Assembly: GCF_010093535.1 (NCBI RefSeq)
Contig: NW_022985215.1
Location: 124,001-188,000 of the forward strand
Direction: 5' to 3'
Origin: Lindgomyces ingoldianus
Taxonomy: Eukaryota; Ascomycota; Dothideomycetes; Pleosporales; Lindgomycetaceae
Length of the DNA stretch: 64,000 nt
The notes under the pieces were generated by a model, which saw nothing but the letters and a program-made list of their open reading frames with translations, was not told the origin of the DNA and ran no database searches. The position numbers and the translations under genes are program-made. Positions 20,369 through 35,100 of the stretch are shown here, one piece after another; the stretch's first letter is position 1; every line of letters begins with the position of its first letter.

Positions 20369-22665
20369 TATTTTCTTTTTACTATTATACTATGTTATCT
20401 TATTATACTGTTACTATATAGACTTATTACCTACTTTCTACTTAGTCTATAATAACTATAGGCCCTTCTCTAACTTTTCTACTAATAAAGTTAGAGCTCT
20501 TTATTGCTAGTGCAATAGACATAGTTATGCAGTATGTTACTTTATTATAAATACTATTTTTTTTACACTTATATTTAGTTTTATTTAGGCATATTAGCTA
20601 CTTACTAATATTAACTTAAATGCACAATCCTTAAAACATGTCTAACCTAGCGCTACCTCTATCTAGACCTACACTCTCTTTATTTAATTAAGTTAAAGTT
20701 AGAGCTAACTTACTTAAGCTAAGCATAACACTATATTAAGTAAAATGTTAGTACTTAATTATTTATTTTAAATATATTAAGACCTTTTTAAGTCTTTTAC
20801 ACTTTTTTTTACTTTTTTTATGCTATTTATTTAGATCTACTAATATATATAATTAACCTTATCTAAGTTCTTTACACTAACTTCTACTTCTTCTACACTG
20901 TTTATACATATATAGTGTAATATATAGCTAGCCTTATAAAGACTTATTAATTTTTTACTCTTTTTACACACTCTAGATTAGCCTACTTTATCCTTGTTTA
21001 TATGTAAAGATTAAGAGCAACTTAGAGCTAGTCTTTTATAAAATAATATGCTAAAGGCATATATTATTACTACTATAACTTATATTACTTTTATAGACTT
21101 TAGTCTATTATAGAATTCTATTAGTAGCTATCCTAACTATAGTGCCTTTTACTAGCCTAAAAAGTAGGTTAATAAAAGTTAAGTAGATTCTTCTTAGTAT
21201 TCTATATATTATTTAATAGGTAATATTAACCTTCTTACTTTTTTAAATTTACTTTTATTCCTGTGTTATTTGTTGTAAGGTAGGCACTTGGTAAATTTTT
21301 TCAAAAGTATTTTTAATTTTATAATATAGCTTTAGCTTTTATGTTAGCTAACTATAAATAAATAAATTAAAGTGCATGTAGTATAAAAGTAAAAGTTTTT
21401 TAGATTATAGAGAAAATGTACTATATGCATAGCTTATTAAAGCCTACTAAGAGTAACATTTTTTTCTACACATAGCTATACTTTTATAATCCTGCGTAGG
21501 CAAATAGTGCGCGTATAGGGCATTAGGCTAATAGTAGTCTTAATCTAACTATACTTACGCAGCTACTATAGATAGTTAAGATAGATTATAATAATTTTTA
21601 AATTAAAATATATAAAACTATATATAAGTAGTTATAGTAAGCTTATAAGTAAAATAAAAAGTTATAGATTACTTTTAATCTATAACTATAGTTAATTATG
21701 TAGGCTAGGGCTAATTGATATTAAGAGAACTTACTTATTACAAAAAAAATTACTACTCTAGTCTATAATAAGCTAGTTAAAGATTATAACTAAGATTTTA
21801 TTTTTTACTACTAACCTAGCTCTAATCTAAGACACTGTTAGTCTTTATACTAAAAAATTAAACATACACATGCAGCATATTAGCCTCTCTACTACATCTT
21901 AATGTTTTTATAAGGTACCTTTAGCTTTTACTATAGTTTATAGCTGCGTAGTTTACGCATGTCTTACACCTAAAATACTTTAACTAATTCTAAGTATTAC
22001 TAATTTTACTTATTTCCTTAGTGTAGTAGTTTTATTATGCCTTTTAATTATAGTCTATTATTCTAGTAATTTATTGTTAACTGCTAGGCTTAGTGTAAAT
22101 AAAAAAAGCTACAGTAGATTACAGCAAATTAGGGATAGTTATGTGCTAACTTATATTAAGAAGTGCATAATGCATTAAATTAAAATAACCTTTAGGCTAA
22201 TTTAGTTAAAATTTAAACTATTTTTTTTAAGTTATATTAGCAGCAGTTGCTTTATTACGTAGTGTTATTAAAACTTTATAGCTATTATTTAAAAGCTTAG
22301 TTAACCTACTTTATTTATTACTTTTACTACTAATTCTAAATAGCTAGAGTTAGAGCAAGAGATTAGTACGTCCTTTTAGCTATTAGATTAGCTAGATCTA
22401 GTTGCGCGCGTTTTTAAGCTGCGTCTTAACTCCCTCCTTACAGACCTCTAGACTACCTAGGTATTTAGCTAGTACACTAGTATTATGTATACTATTAAGT
22501 ACTAGAAGTAAGAGTTGCTTTATGCTTATATTTTACTTTTTTTATGTTATAATTACTATAATTAGTTCTTTAACCTAAACTTTATTAATTAGGTTATATA
22601 GGCTAAGCTTTTTATAAAGGCTTAAGATCTAAATAGTGTTCTAAGTAACATTATTAAAACTACTA
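20369..22665. other. RIPed DNA, no gene or boundary resolved
   Basis: Almost pure TA-rich sequence with stops in all frames. A short GC-richer patch at 22400-22460 (GCGCGCG, CTCCCTCCTTACAG) is the only contrast. It is probably the continuation of the older repeat interrupted by the fold-back element. Confidence 0.45.
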
Positions 22666-24531
22666 ACGTACTTTATAGGCGAGTTGCTTACACACCTAAG
22701 TTGCTTACTTTTGCTAAGACCCTACTATACTACTTTTCTTACACTAATGCATTTCTAACAACACTACTTAAACATGTTAAAAGAATGTTAAATGCAGCTT
22801 ACACTTTAAGCTTTTAAATAAAATGTAACACTTTTTAACTAACATGCTGCAGCTATTTATAAGGTTTTTTAAAAAATAATAAGTAACTAACACGCTAGAC
22901 AACTTTTCTAAGCTAATTATATAGCTAACTTATAAAAGCTAGATAATAATAAAAAGTAGGTAATTATTTAGTACATACTTAAGCTAGATACGCAAGAATT
23001 TCCCTCTTAGCTAGCAGCTATAGCTAATATAGCTAATTCTTTACACGCTAAGCATAATATAGGCTATATTAGTATAAACTAGCCTAATATGTTTATTAAG
23101 TGTTACTTAAAGCTTAAAGTAAAGTTTAAGTGTAAGTATAACTATAAAAAAGCTTTTTATAAAAATCCTATAGTAATTTAAAGCTAGTTTAACTTTATAA
23201 AGAATATTAAAGCTAAGTATAGCATCTAAGATAATAACACATACAACTTTAATAAAACAGAGTTTATAATAGGCTAAATATCTACTAGAGCAGTTGTTAA
23301 AAGTTTAGAGAGATAAGAACAGCTAAAAGCAGTCTAGCTAGGTAACTAGAAGTAGACAACAGCTATTTAAAGCATTAATGCTAAAAGGTAAGCTATTCTA
23401 CTTTTTATTATCTTTTAAGGTAGTAACTACTTTTTAAACTAGTATAAAAAAGAAAATCTACTTTAGAATTAAGTTATTATAATCTCTAAGCGCAGCTAGA
23501 CTACTAATTAGCTTAGTTTAGACTAGTTAAAGCACTTTAACACGCATATAAAGAAGTGTACTATTAGTAGCTACTATCTGCTAGTTATTAATAGCTATAA
23601 AAGCTATAACTTACTTTATTTCTAGTAATACTATAAAAATAATAAAATTATTACTATTTATATACCTTTTTACTTATTACACCTTTTATAGCTACTTAAT
23701 ATAGGTTGTTTTACTTTTTTAAAAAAAGTGTATAAGTGCTAAGCTAAAAACCTTATGCGTAACTAGATTACTTATATTATAAAAATAAAGTTCCTACTAT
23801 GCTTTAAAGCAGCTTATAATGCTATAATTACTTTTAGTAATATCTAAGAAAAGTTTTAAAGCGCTAGATTAGTTCCTTTTAACCTATAATAAGTTATAAT
23901 AAGCCTTAATATAAAGTTATGCACTTTATTACTACTACTACTTATATATAATAAGCTCTAGTAGTTGTAAACCTTAAGTAATACTTTAGAACTTAAGTTG
24001 TAATTAATGCTTATAAAAATAAAAATTTAAAAGTATATAAATAGTTTACTAACTTCTATAGTTAAGGCGTTTAAAAAGGTTTTAAAGAGGGCAGTAATAA
24101 TTACGCATAAGCTAGTGTTAGTGTAATAAGAAATTACTAAGCTTTAAGCAGCTAATAAGGCTACTACATAACATAAATTACATAAAAGAAAGTAAATTAA
24201 AGTAAAAAAGACCTTAATAATTTAAAAAGGCCTACACTTAATAGCTCTAAAGGAGTTTAAAGCGCGCAGTAATAGGAAGAAAGTAAAAAAGCAGGTGCAA
24301 GCTAAAGTAGGTAAGCTATCCTAAAGGCGCTGCAGATAGTGTAATTAGACTAGGCATAACGCGTAAACGTGTAAGCAAGAAGCAGAAGTAGTATCTAAAT
24401 AATATTCTAGGCTGTACTGTACTATATAGTGCCAGAGCGGGTTGTTATGGGCCATAATAGAGTTTGTTAGAGTAGGGTCTTAGCAAAAGTAAGCGACTCA
24501 GGTGTGTGAGCAACTCGCCCATGAAGTACGT
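22666..24531 (+). mobile_element. Full-length Fot1/pogo-type (Tc1-mariner) transposon, RIPed
   Basis: The 1866-bp unit has inverted ends (ACGTACTTTATAGGCGAG... and ...CTCGCC(C/T)ATGAAGTACGT) and TA on both sides (22664-22665, 24532-24533). The plus strand encodes a broken pogo-type transposase. A HTH/CENPB-like part reads ANSLHAKHNIGYISIN*PNMF near 23025-23090. The catalytic core start is YNFNKTEF (expected NFDETGF) near 23245, and YYLLVINSYKSYN and HLL*LLNIGCF follow near 23565-23710 (expected LxVxDGHxSH and LQPLDVGCF). Asp to Asn replacements (D to N, G to A changes) and TAG/TAA stops are RIP-type. A same-length copy lies at 42687. Confidence 0.9.
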
Positions 24532-25790
24532 TATAGTTTATAGGCTATGTAAAACCTTAAATCCTAGCATGCCTTATATATAGACTACTAAGCGTTCTCT
24601 CTAAGTAACCTGTTAGAAGCAATTTCTAAAGAAATATAGTAATAAAACTCTAGTTAGTAGAGATAGTTATTTTATATATTAGTGTTAACCTAGTCTAACT
24701 TAGGTTATAAAGTGTTATAGTTAAGATGTTATAGTTAATAATTACTAATGTAACAACTGGCTATCTAGGTGTTTCCTAGGCTGTCGTAGACTGGCCTAGA
24801 CTGCACTAGGCAGTCCCGGACGACTCCCGAACTGTGCTGTTAACCCCGCACTTCCTAGACAATGCCTACCTCGCCTAAAAAGCTGGGCATCCTAGACAGG
24901 TAATACTTTGAACTAGACCTACAGCATACTAGATCTGTCGCTACTAGCGCTGCCGTGCCTGGCTCTCTAGAGAAGTATATAGCCAGTTGTAGAAGCCCTC
25001 TTTAGATAGCAGAGGATCGCCTTAGGAATTAGGCAGGTACTAATTGTACTCCTATGTCACAGTCACGCCCTTGTTGGTTAATACACCTCTTGATTGCAAA
25101 GTGTATACCCTGTTTTTTACAACTAAGTAGTGCCTTATAGTCTATACCTTTTATATAAGTACAACACACATGTTAATATAAAGGTCTATGCCTTTATAAA
25201 GTTAGTTAAGTATATACATAAGTATATTTATAAGGGGACTAATTAGGTTACTATTTATATCTAGTAAAAAGACAAAGTTGCGCAGTATCTAAACATGCGC
25301 TATATTAGACTAACTAAGGCTGTTTAGTAATTAATAAAGTTTAAAGTTTATAAAAAGAAACTTTCTGTTATTTAATTAGCAGTGCATTTACTAAGACAGC
25401 ATATAGTTACCTTTTATAATAAGAACAGTGCTAAACAGGTAAAAGTTGTAGTTAAACAGAAAAGATTATTATTAATAAAATAGTTTAAGTATAATGCTTT
25501 TTATAAAAATAAGTATAATCTTCTTTACTAGGACTTTCTAACCTAGTATTGCTAGAATCTAGAGAAAGATAGTAGTAAATAGACTTAGTTCTAGCGTAAT
25601 TAGTACTTTATTAGTTATGTTTATTTTAATAATCTTTTCTTTAAAAAGTGTTTCTATTTTAGAATGCTTCTTATATAGATTCTAGGCATAACTAGTTTTA
25701 AACATTTTTATATAGTTAATAGTTAGATCTAACTTACTTTTAAAAACACTTGTTTAGCTCTTAATCTTTTAGTTAAAAATAAATTATAGT
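24532..25790. other. RIPed spacer with a GC-richer island at about 24765-25120
   Basis: Within AT-desert DNA, 24765-25120 keeps near-normal composition. A start MPTSPKKLGILDR at 24861 continues for about 90 codons with only three TAG/TAA interruptions, then dissolves into RIPed sequence. This looks like the less mutated 5' end of an unknown transposon ORF; I do not recognise the family. Confidence 0.45.
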
Positions 25791-26070
25791 TGTCTGTACG
25801 TAGCAGCAGCGTCGCGGCCTGGATACAAGCGATCACGCACAAGCAGGATCACGTATCTATGTTACATGATGCTTGTGCGCGAACCTCTATGCGCAAACAT
25901 CTAGATATCTTCTTTTTCCTCTATACAGAGAAAAGATAAAAGCAATAGAACTAGAAACATATTACTCTTACTTTACCTACTTTATATGCTATGCACACTA
26001 TACACTACTCTTACTTTTACTACTTAAGTGCTTATACTATAAGCAGCTAGCTGTTAGAGCTTATTTAACA
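25791..26070 (+). repeat. 5' LTR, family B
   Basis: 280 bp, matching 31891-32170 apart from mostly C/T and G/A differences. The 5' half keeps GC-rich words (GCAGCAGCGTCGCGGCC) that are mutated in the 3' LTR. Confidence 0.9.
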
Positions 26071-26099
26071 CTAATTAGTAGTTAATTTAATTAACTATA

Positions 26100-29000
26100 A
26101 ATTAGCAAAAGTAATAATAAAGTACTTATACTTTATAAGGTACTTTGTTTTGTTACTTATCTCTTAGAAAAAGTAACAACAGAGCACCTATGCCTTATAA
26201 GGTACTTTATTTAGTTACTTATTTTTTAGAATAGTAAATTAATTCTTTGCATTATACAGCAAGCTCTGCTACTATATAAAGTAAGAAAGAGATAGTGTAA
26301 GACGCACACTAAAGCTACTAAAGCTGTATAACTTAGTAGCTAGATAATAGCACATTAATCCTTTACATTATATAGTAAGCTCTACTACTGTACAAAGTAA
26401 GAAGGAGATAGTGTAAGGTGTACACTAAAGCTATTAAAGCTGCACAACCTAGCAGCTAGATAATAGCAGTACCTGCGTAATCTACTAGAAAAGCAATTAA
26501 CTATACTATTATAATAAAATCTTATTAGCAACTAATAACTCTGTGTAATAATAAAAAGAATAAGAAAAAATTTTTATTATATAAATAACTTATAAAGAAT
26601 ATAAGAATATTAGAGGCAACACTATAGAACAAGACTAGCTTAGAGTACTAAAATAATAAAATTAATATGTTAGAAGCTTTAATAAGCCTATAAACTTAAT
26701 TATATATAAGTTATATAATTACTAATCTATATATAACAACTTAAAAGGGCGCTACTCTTCTAAGTGCGTATATTAAGGATTTTAAAAAATAGACATTATA
26801 AGACTTTTTAGCACTTAGCTGCGCATTTAAAAGAGAGCTTATATAAGTGCTAAAGAATAAGAGAATTACACTATAGCTAGGCACTAAAGGTACCTAAGCC
26901 TAAAAGCTGTATAATATAGCATAAAAGAAGGTAATTACACTAAAAAAGCTTTATATATAACCTTTATTACTATATAAGGCTCTACACAAAAGTAGACTAA
27001 ACATAATGCTGCTATTAACACTAAATGTACTAGTATTACCTACTTTTATACTTTAGCTAGCACTACACTAATTACTATATAAACAATACATGCTACTCTA
27101 CCTAACGCCTGCTCTACACCCTTAATTGTACACACCACTGCCTGCAGTAGTGTATGCACTACTAATGCTACCTGTATAATCCCTACTATATTGCAACCTG
27201 TATAAACTTCTACTCTAAAAAGAAATTGCTAAAGAAAAACTTTTAGTAGATAAAATTATATAATTTTAAAAAGCATAAAAAAAATAATAACTATATAAGT
27301 TAACTATATAATATTTTTATAGATAAAATAAGAATCTTTATTAATTTATATTAATAGCTAGATATCTAGAAAACTTAGTATATAGACATCTTTCTAGATA
27401 TCTTAAAAGGTTAGGTAAATATGTACTATATGTATAACATAGGCTCTAGACATAACTAGAAGCATTTATATAACACCTTAAGTAGTTACTTTAACACTAA
27501 TGTAAACTATAGCTAGTACTAGATAGACTAGATAATAATAACTTTTACATAATACTAATAAAAAAACTTTAATAAAAGTTTATATAAAGTCTTTAAAATA
27601 ATAATTAACAAGCTTATACTTATATAAAAGGCACTAGAAATAAAATTTTAAAGAGATGTTTTACTGCACACTACTATTATATAAGCTTATTAAGGATAAC
27701 TAGAACTAGAACATGCTATATTTACTATTAAGCTTTTATATAAAGCCTTATTTAGTAACTTACAGGCATTACTCTAAGTTACTATAGACTAAAGGGTAAA
27801 CTAATACCTTTAGAAACTGCCTAATGTATACTACACAGACTACTAATACAACTCTGCATAACAAAAGTCTATATAATAAAAAAAAGCTTCTTTTTGCATA
27901 GAAAAAAATAACATAGAAGATCTTTATCTAGGTTTAGGCTATAATTTAGAGACAACTGCACATAGATAAAAAAGTGCTTTATTTACTATAAAAAAATATT
28001 AGTTATTAAACTACTTTTATAATAACTATACATAAGTAAAGAACTAGTACATTACTTTATATAAAAATTTTTATAATAAGACTTTATTATGTAAAGCTAT
28101 TACTTTATACATTTAAAACTTTAAAAGTTACTTTAAGGAAAAGAATAATTTGCATAATATAAAGGAAATAAAATAGAAGGGTAAAAATGCTAAAAAAGCT
28201 ATTAACTACTTTACCTCTACTGCCTATCTACACTATGTAATAGGAGAGGACATCTATAGCATTAAACTTAAGAAATATGCTAAGCAGTTTATTCTTAATA
28301 ACTAATACTATATAGTATACTAAGGCAAACTATAAGACATAAGTGTAGTAAAAATCTCTACTATTAGTAAGTCCTAACTTAAGGTGTATATATAAGAGAA
28401 CTTATATATAGAAATTAATTAGACACCTAGCTAAACAGATATTAGCTTTAAAGGCTAGACACTAAAGAAATTAATTAGTACTATATAAATCTAGAACCTA
28501 ATTAGTCTAGTTACATACTACATCTTAGAGACTTTAACACTATTCTTGCTATTACTAGCAGATGCTAACTAACTTAAGGCATACTTTAATAACATTTTAA
28601 ATGTTATTATATATAAAGATAAAACTACTGTTTTTATTATATAAAAATAAAGACACTTTTTTTTTAACATTAGTAAGAAAGAATTTATGTCTTTCTTTAC
28701 TAAATTAGAACTTTACTGCCTTTACTGCTAATTTAGACACCCTTGTATAAAGAAACTCTAGAAAATGCTAACTAGCGCTAGCTACAACATTAATGCTGCA
28801 GTGCTAGAAGAGATTAAGAAGTTCTGCTACCTCTACTAATTATATAACTAGGCCTTATAAAGATTTAAGTTTATAATTAAAAATAACACCTACTTTAACT
28901 ATAAAGTTGTTATTAATGTTATATAAATTAATAATAAAGATGTTTTACATGTTATTAATATAGACACATTATTTTAAGCTACTACATTCCTAAAATCTAT

Positions 29001-31500
29001 GTCTGCACAAGATACCTAGAATGCACTATGCAAATGCTAAATTAACACTTATTAAAAACCCTTAGACTATATTATACATAACCTTAGTATAAACTTTGCT
29101 TTAAAAGATTTTTAAGCTTATGCAAAGATTATAAAAGCTATATGTAGGTAAATGCCTATAGAAGTATATTAGGCAGTTAGAAAGGTTAAGCGCGCGCACA
29201 CACCTCTTTAATAAGTGTTTAACATCTTAAAGACTAAGCTAAGTAACTATATAGATAATAAGGCTATTCTGCAGATAGCAGTTAAGGCTCTAAACAACAC
29301 AGCTAGCCTACACAGTCTAGTACCTACGCTGCTAGTCTTTAAAGCATACTTAAAAATTAACCTAAACTTTTTACTATTACTAGACATTATTACATAAGCA
29401 AGCGCTATATAAAAAGTAATAAAGATACTTTAAAAAGACTATGTAAAAGTAAATATTAATTATATAATTAACACTTATAATAGCTTTATAACATATAAAG
29501 TTCTTAACCTCTTTCTTAGCTTAAAGATTATAGCATAAAGAGAGAAAAAAGGCTAGACTAGCCTATATAAGATTAAAAGCATTAAAAAAAAAGATGTTAT
29601 TATTAAAAAAAAAAATAGCCTACTAAAGCTCTAATGTACGCAGGTTAAACTATACTATAAAGAAAAAAAAAAGATAACTTACCTATAATAGACAACTTAG
29701 ATAAACTAATCTCTATATAAAAAAAATTTTTAAAAAAAAGAAAAAAAAAACAGCCTTATAAAAATGTTATAAAGGTAGAACTAAAGCCTACTATAAACTA
29801 AGCCCCTTAGAATAGCAATGCTGCACTAGTGCAAAGAGAAGATATAGATACTAGAAGAAGTAAAAGGTAAAGAAAACCTGCATAAAGTCTAGACTAGGTA
29901 TTTCTAACCTAGAAAAAAAAATAATTAGGCTTTATTTATTAAGCTTTATATAGATAGTGTAATTACTACACTTAAAAAACTATTTAAAAAATTAAACTAT
30001 ATAAAGATAGACACTTTAATTACTAATAGCACTTTTAAAGTTATAGTGTATAACTTAATAAGGCATAAAAGTTAGATTTTTAACCTCTGCCTTATATAAA
30101 AAGTAAAAGGCAAAATAACCTAACTATATAAGAAATCCTGCCTAGTGTTTACTAGCTACTTAGATAAAAAAAAAAAAAGAAATTCTTACCTAGTTACTAA
30201 CTATCTAGAGAATAAGCTAGAGACTACTTTTAGCTATAAAAGTAAGCCTAAGAGCTATGTATAAAATGCATTTTAAACTATGTAATATTACATAAGTATA
30301 CATTTAATTAATAAATAAGCTTATGCGCACACTATATATAAAGCTACTAAAAAAGATGCGCTAGAGCTTTCTACTAAATATAATACTCTAGGTTGTACAA
30401 CTCTTATATAAAGCTACTAAATTAGGACTATATTAGTTTAAGACATACTATAACTACTATAAAAAAAAGCTACGCATGCACATTTTTTTATACAACCCTT
30501 ACTTTTTAATTACTAATAAAAAAGAGCACACTTTTAGTATTACTAGCTTATAAATAAATAACACTTTAAGCATTATAATAAAAGATTTTATGTAAAGAGA
30601 AAAAAAAAACTATAAAAAGCAAAGTTTTATATAAAAGAAAAAACTATTTTAGTAAAAAAGCAGCCTATTAAGTTTAATAGTAAAAGAATTAAACTTACAC
30701 ATAATATAGTAGTTCTTACTTAGAAAAAATAAGTAAGCTACTTTTATATAATTAACTTAAAAAATAAAGATGCTGTATAATAATATATTAAGTAATATGT
30801 AAGAGAGGCATATATTATATTTATGTGTTAACTAGAGGCAGCATTTAACCTGTTTATTACTGCATAAACTATAAACCTTTTATATAATAACATTAACACA
30901 CTTAACATATAAATCTAATAGTAAATAAATAATAGTAAGTGTAGTCTTATCTTTCTACTATTATAGCTTAATTATGCAAAGCTATTTATCTTTATAAATA
31001 AATTATTTACTAATAATAAAGACCTTAGCTTATAGCTAAAATTCTTAATTATATTAAGTAATAAAGACTATATAAAGTAAAGTAACTACTTTAAAATACT
31101 AGGCAACATTATATACTAGAATTCTACTAAGTGTAAAAGAGTAACTAAGAGTGTCTTTACTAGTAAACTATATAAAATAGTTAGAAAGTTTAATAATATA
31201 ATTACTTTTAGTATAACTTTATAGTAAATTATATAAACACTTAAACTACTACTAATTCTAGTAGTAATTTATATAAATTTAAGGTTTTTATATAATTACT
31301 TTATTAAGCTAAGCACTACTAGTAAAAAGTAACTTATAATTAACATTATGTTACTCTGTAAATTATATAAAAAAAAGAAATTACTAAAATTAGGTAGATT
31401 AATAGTAAAGATAACTTTGTAAATATATATATAAAAAAAACACTAAACTAGGCTTTTTAATTATTAGTCCTAACTAACTACCTCTCTGTCTAGATAGAAG
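26100..31500 (+). pseudogene. Copia gag-pol relic, family B
   Basis: The frame is shattered by TAA/TAG. Readable islands on the plus strand: 29215-29397 is open for 60 codons (MFNILKTKLSNYIDNKAILQ, then the VKALNNTASLHSLVP block with LLVFKAY), matching the end of fungal Copia integrase. Near 31020-31190 the residues correspond to RNase H (degraded W-S-S-x-K-C-K-R-V-T block with VFTSKLY). The amino-acid changes fit G to A and C to T mutation. Non-functional. Confidence 0.75.
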
Positions 31501-31890
31501 CATCTGTAGACTAGCTAGATTCTGTGCGCAAAGATGCCTTAGACTAACTAGACTAACAACACCTTTATATAAAGCCTATTTTTTTTTATTTTATTTTTTT
31601 TATATTATACACACTTATTTTTTTTATTATAAGGATCTATTACTGTTAGCACTGTATAAAAAGAGAAAAAAGCTAGAGAATTGTACAGTAAAGCTTAAAA
31701 AGTAAAAAATAAAGAAAAAAAAAGCTATTTATATAGTGTAACTAGCCTATTCTAATGTATAGCATTACTAAGGTAAGTCCTAATAAATAGGGTAGAGTAA
31801 AGGCAGAACGTAATTAGATAGACCTATATAGATAGAAGGGAGGTAATGTGTACAGAAGACAACTTTTTAGATAAAAAGAAAAGTTGCTAG

Positions 31891-32170
31891 TGTCTATACA
31901 CAGCAGCAGTGTTACAGCCTAGATATAAGTAATTACGCATAAGCAGAATTACATATCTATGTTACATAATGCTTATGTGTAAACCTCTGTGCGCAAACAT
32001 CTAGATATCCCTTTTTTTCTTTATATAAAGAAAAGATAAGAGTAATAGAACTAGAAACATGTTGCCCTTACCTTACCTACCTTATACGCTGTGCACACTA
32101 TACACCACTCTTACTCTTGCTACTTAAGTGCTTATACTATAAGCAGCTAGCTGTTAGAGCCTATTCAACA
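31891..32170 (+). repeat. 3' LTR, family B
   Basis: 280 bp, followed directly by the target duplication ATAGT. Confidence 0.9.
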
Positions 32171-35100
32171 ATAGTAGTATATATTTTTTAAGCTTTAGCA
32201 TTTAGCACTTACTTTTAAGTTATGTTGCGTCTTCCTTTAGGCCTTAGTTTTTAAAAATATAAGTAATTTTATAGCTTTATAAAATAAGTTCTTTTAACAT
32301 TTATCTAACAACCTGCCCCTTTAGTTAGAATAAATAGTGTTACCCTCTAGTATTATTAATTTTATAAAGGATTTATGCCTATAGCTACTTAACTAGGCTA
32401 TGCTTAAGTTATTTAGAAAAAACCTTTCTAATTTTAACATACCTATGCTATAAAAGTATTAGTTATAAAAAGTTATTAATTTATTAGTTGCTAAGTAGCT
32501 TAATTATAACACTATAAAGCAGAATTTTAACTATATAAATATGTATAATAAGCTAAATAAGGCTTAACTAGAAGTTTTTTATGCTGTTACTTAGTTTATT
32601 TTTACTATGCTATAATTTAGTTACTATTTTATTTAAAGCTTTAGTAGAACTAGAAAAACTTTTTTATATAAGACTATTTGCACTTATCTTTAGACCTAAC
32701 ATAAGATTATTTTATGCGTAGCATTGTCTAGCATTGCTGCGCTCCTCTTGCCTAGCAGCTACACTGCTTATTATTAGTTTAAGATACCTATTAATAGTAA
32801 AAATAAATCTACTTACTTTATGCATGCAAACTCTTCTGCTACAGACTTTATTTATAAAATAAATTTAATTATATAGAATAAAGTTTTAATGCAGCACTAG
32901 TACTACTTTAAAGTAGTTAATTATATGCTATAAAATATTATAAAGAATAACTCTTTATTTAAAGGTATCCTAGTGCTGTTTAAAGAGGACTTTACCTAGA
33001 TCTTTCCTATTGTTCTACATAGTAGAAGGTTACAGACTATACAAGCCTGCCTTTAAAACTCTTATTTATAGCTATACTTTACTATTCTACAGCTAATAGA
33101 GAATATAAGGATAAAAGGGGGACCTACTAACTAAGAATATGCGTAGTAGATATTAAACTTAGCTAAACATAATAAGAAGTCTGTTACACTTTTTCTTAAA
33201 ATCTAGAAGTTTTAGTCTATATCTATATTCTATTCCTACATCTATTTGCCTAATCTACTCTAGAAACCTACTAACTTAGAGGCCTATACTTCTTTGTTAA
33301 AGTAAAGGTGTATATTAGTAGTCTAAAATAATGCTGTTAATTTTTTAAATAACTTTTTACTTAAGTGCTTTAAAAGTGTTGTAATAAAGTTTAACTTTAC
33401 TAATAAAGTTTACTAATTTTTTTTAAATAAAATTAATTAGCTACTAAAAGACCTGCTTTAAAGTTTTAATTTACTTAGCCTCTCTCTATCTACTTTATAA
33501 CTAAAAGTTAGTGTTCTTGTTATGCTCTTGCGTAATTTATATTTAAGGTAAGAATTATATAACAGTATATGTTTTATAGTTACTACTATTAGCTAAACAG
33601 CGCCTTTCTTTACTAGTAGAATACTTAGCAGTAAGTTTAATAGTTAGATTTAAATAATTACACGCATAAAGTTAGTGTTTAAGAATAATAATGCTTTACT
33701 TTTTTTAATTATTTAGTATTAGATTCTAGTTTAACTCTGTTTTACTATGTCTATTAATAAGTTATAAGGTTAGTTGCTTAAGATTATTAGTGTTAACTTA
33801 TAACATCCTGTCTTTACTTATAGCTAGTTATATATAGCCCTTTTACATATAACTACTGTATCTAGCATCTCTATTCTAATTCTGCCTAATTTAATAAGTA
33901 ACGTAGTTAATATTATGTATCTTAAAGTTCTTTTATAAACTACTCTATACAGTGCATGTACATTTCTGCCCTACTACTATATTTGCCTTATTAGTAATGT
34001 TTTGCTTTTATTATAATTATATTAATCCTGCGCTATTTTATTTTAAGTAGTGCTTCTAAAAATCTAGTTTTAGCTTTATGTTATAACAGATCTAGCCTTA
34101 GCCTTTTTAAATTAAGTTTAATCCTCTTTAATTTGTTATAATACTTCCTACTTTTTACTTACTATATTATACTTCTTATTATTTTACCTTCTGTCTACTT
34201 ACTATATTACTCTTTATATATAAATCTACTAGGGCTATTTTGCCTTTAGACTCTTTTATATATAAAAAGCCTATTAAGCTTATAACTGTTATGCTAATTA
34301 TTAAGTAGTAAACATTTATTTAAAAGATGCTTAATTAGTATTATATTATAACTACTTACTTTACCTACATTAATTATAGTCTAACTAAATAAAAGAAAAG
34401 AAATATTAGCTACACTTATTTTAATATAAGCTACTTTTATGTTACTTTATTATATGCGCTAATTTTTTTTATAAAACTAGAACTTTTATTATTCTTTTAC
34501 TATCTTACTTTAGTATAAGCTACTTTTTTTAACTTTAACTATAACCTAGACTAGCCTTTTGTTAATAATAAAGGTGCTATAAATTAGTGTTAGTAGGGCT
34601 GTTACTGCAGCCTCTACCTGCCCTATCTAGAGCAGGTCTAGTCCTAGATGTGGTTCCCCCTTACTGTTGTCTAGAAGTGGCCGCTCTAGAATAGACTACT
34701 TTATAGTCTAGTAGTAGGTAATCTACTAGATGCTATCTAGTTCTATCTACTTTATATGTAGAACTATAACATAAAGCTTTTAAGGCTTATGTTTTATAAT
34801 ACTAAAGTAGTTAAACTAAAAAACTAATATTCTAAGCCTAACTTTTATTTCTAGTATAATCTTTAGCTAAGGCATAGGTGTGTAAGGTTAGAAGAGTAGT
34901 ATAAATTAAAAAACTCTCTTTATTAAGTTTAGCTTAATGCTTATTAGGTATGTTATCTTAACCTATCTTTAATTCTTTTTAATTATACTTTAGCTTTATT
35001 ATAATTTTAAATGCTTTACATGTTATTTATTACTATAATATTTTTAGTTATTACTAGAAAATTATAAGCTAGAGTATAAAAATACTTTTTTACTTTTAAT

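Larger units (their letters stand above)
25791..32170 (+). mobile_element. Complete Ty1/Copia LTR retrotransposon, RIPed
   Basis: LTRs of 280 bp at 25791-26070 and 31891-32170 (TGTCTGTAC/TGTCTATAC ... TT(C/T)AACA) and a perfect 5-bp target duplication ATAGT (25786-25790, 32171-32175) define a 6380-bp element. The interior is TA-rich. An integrase C-terminal segment (ILQIAVKALNNTASLHSLVP near 29265-29325) precedes an RNase-H-like segment (near 30960-31190), leaving space for RT between. Integrase before RT is the Copia order. A solo copy of the LTR lies inverted at 54878-55155. Confidence 0.9.
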
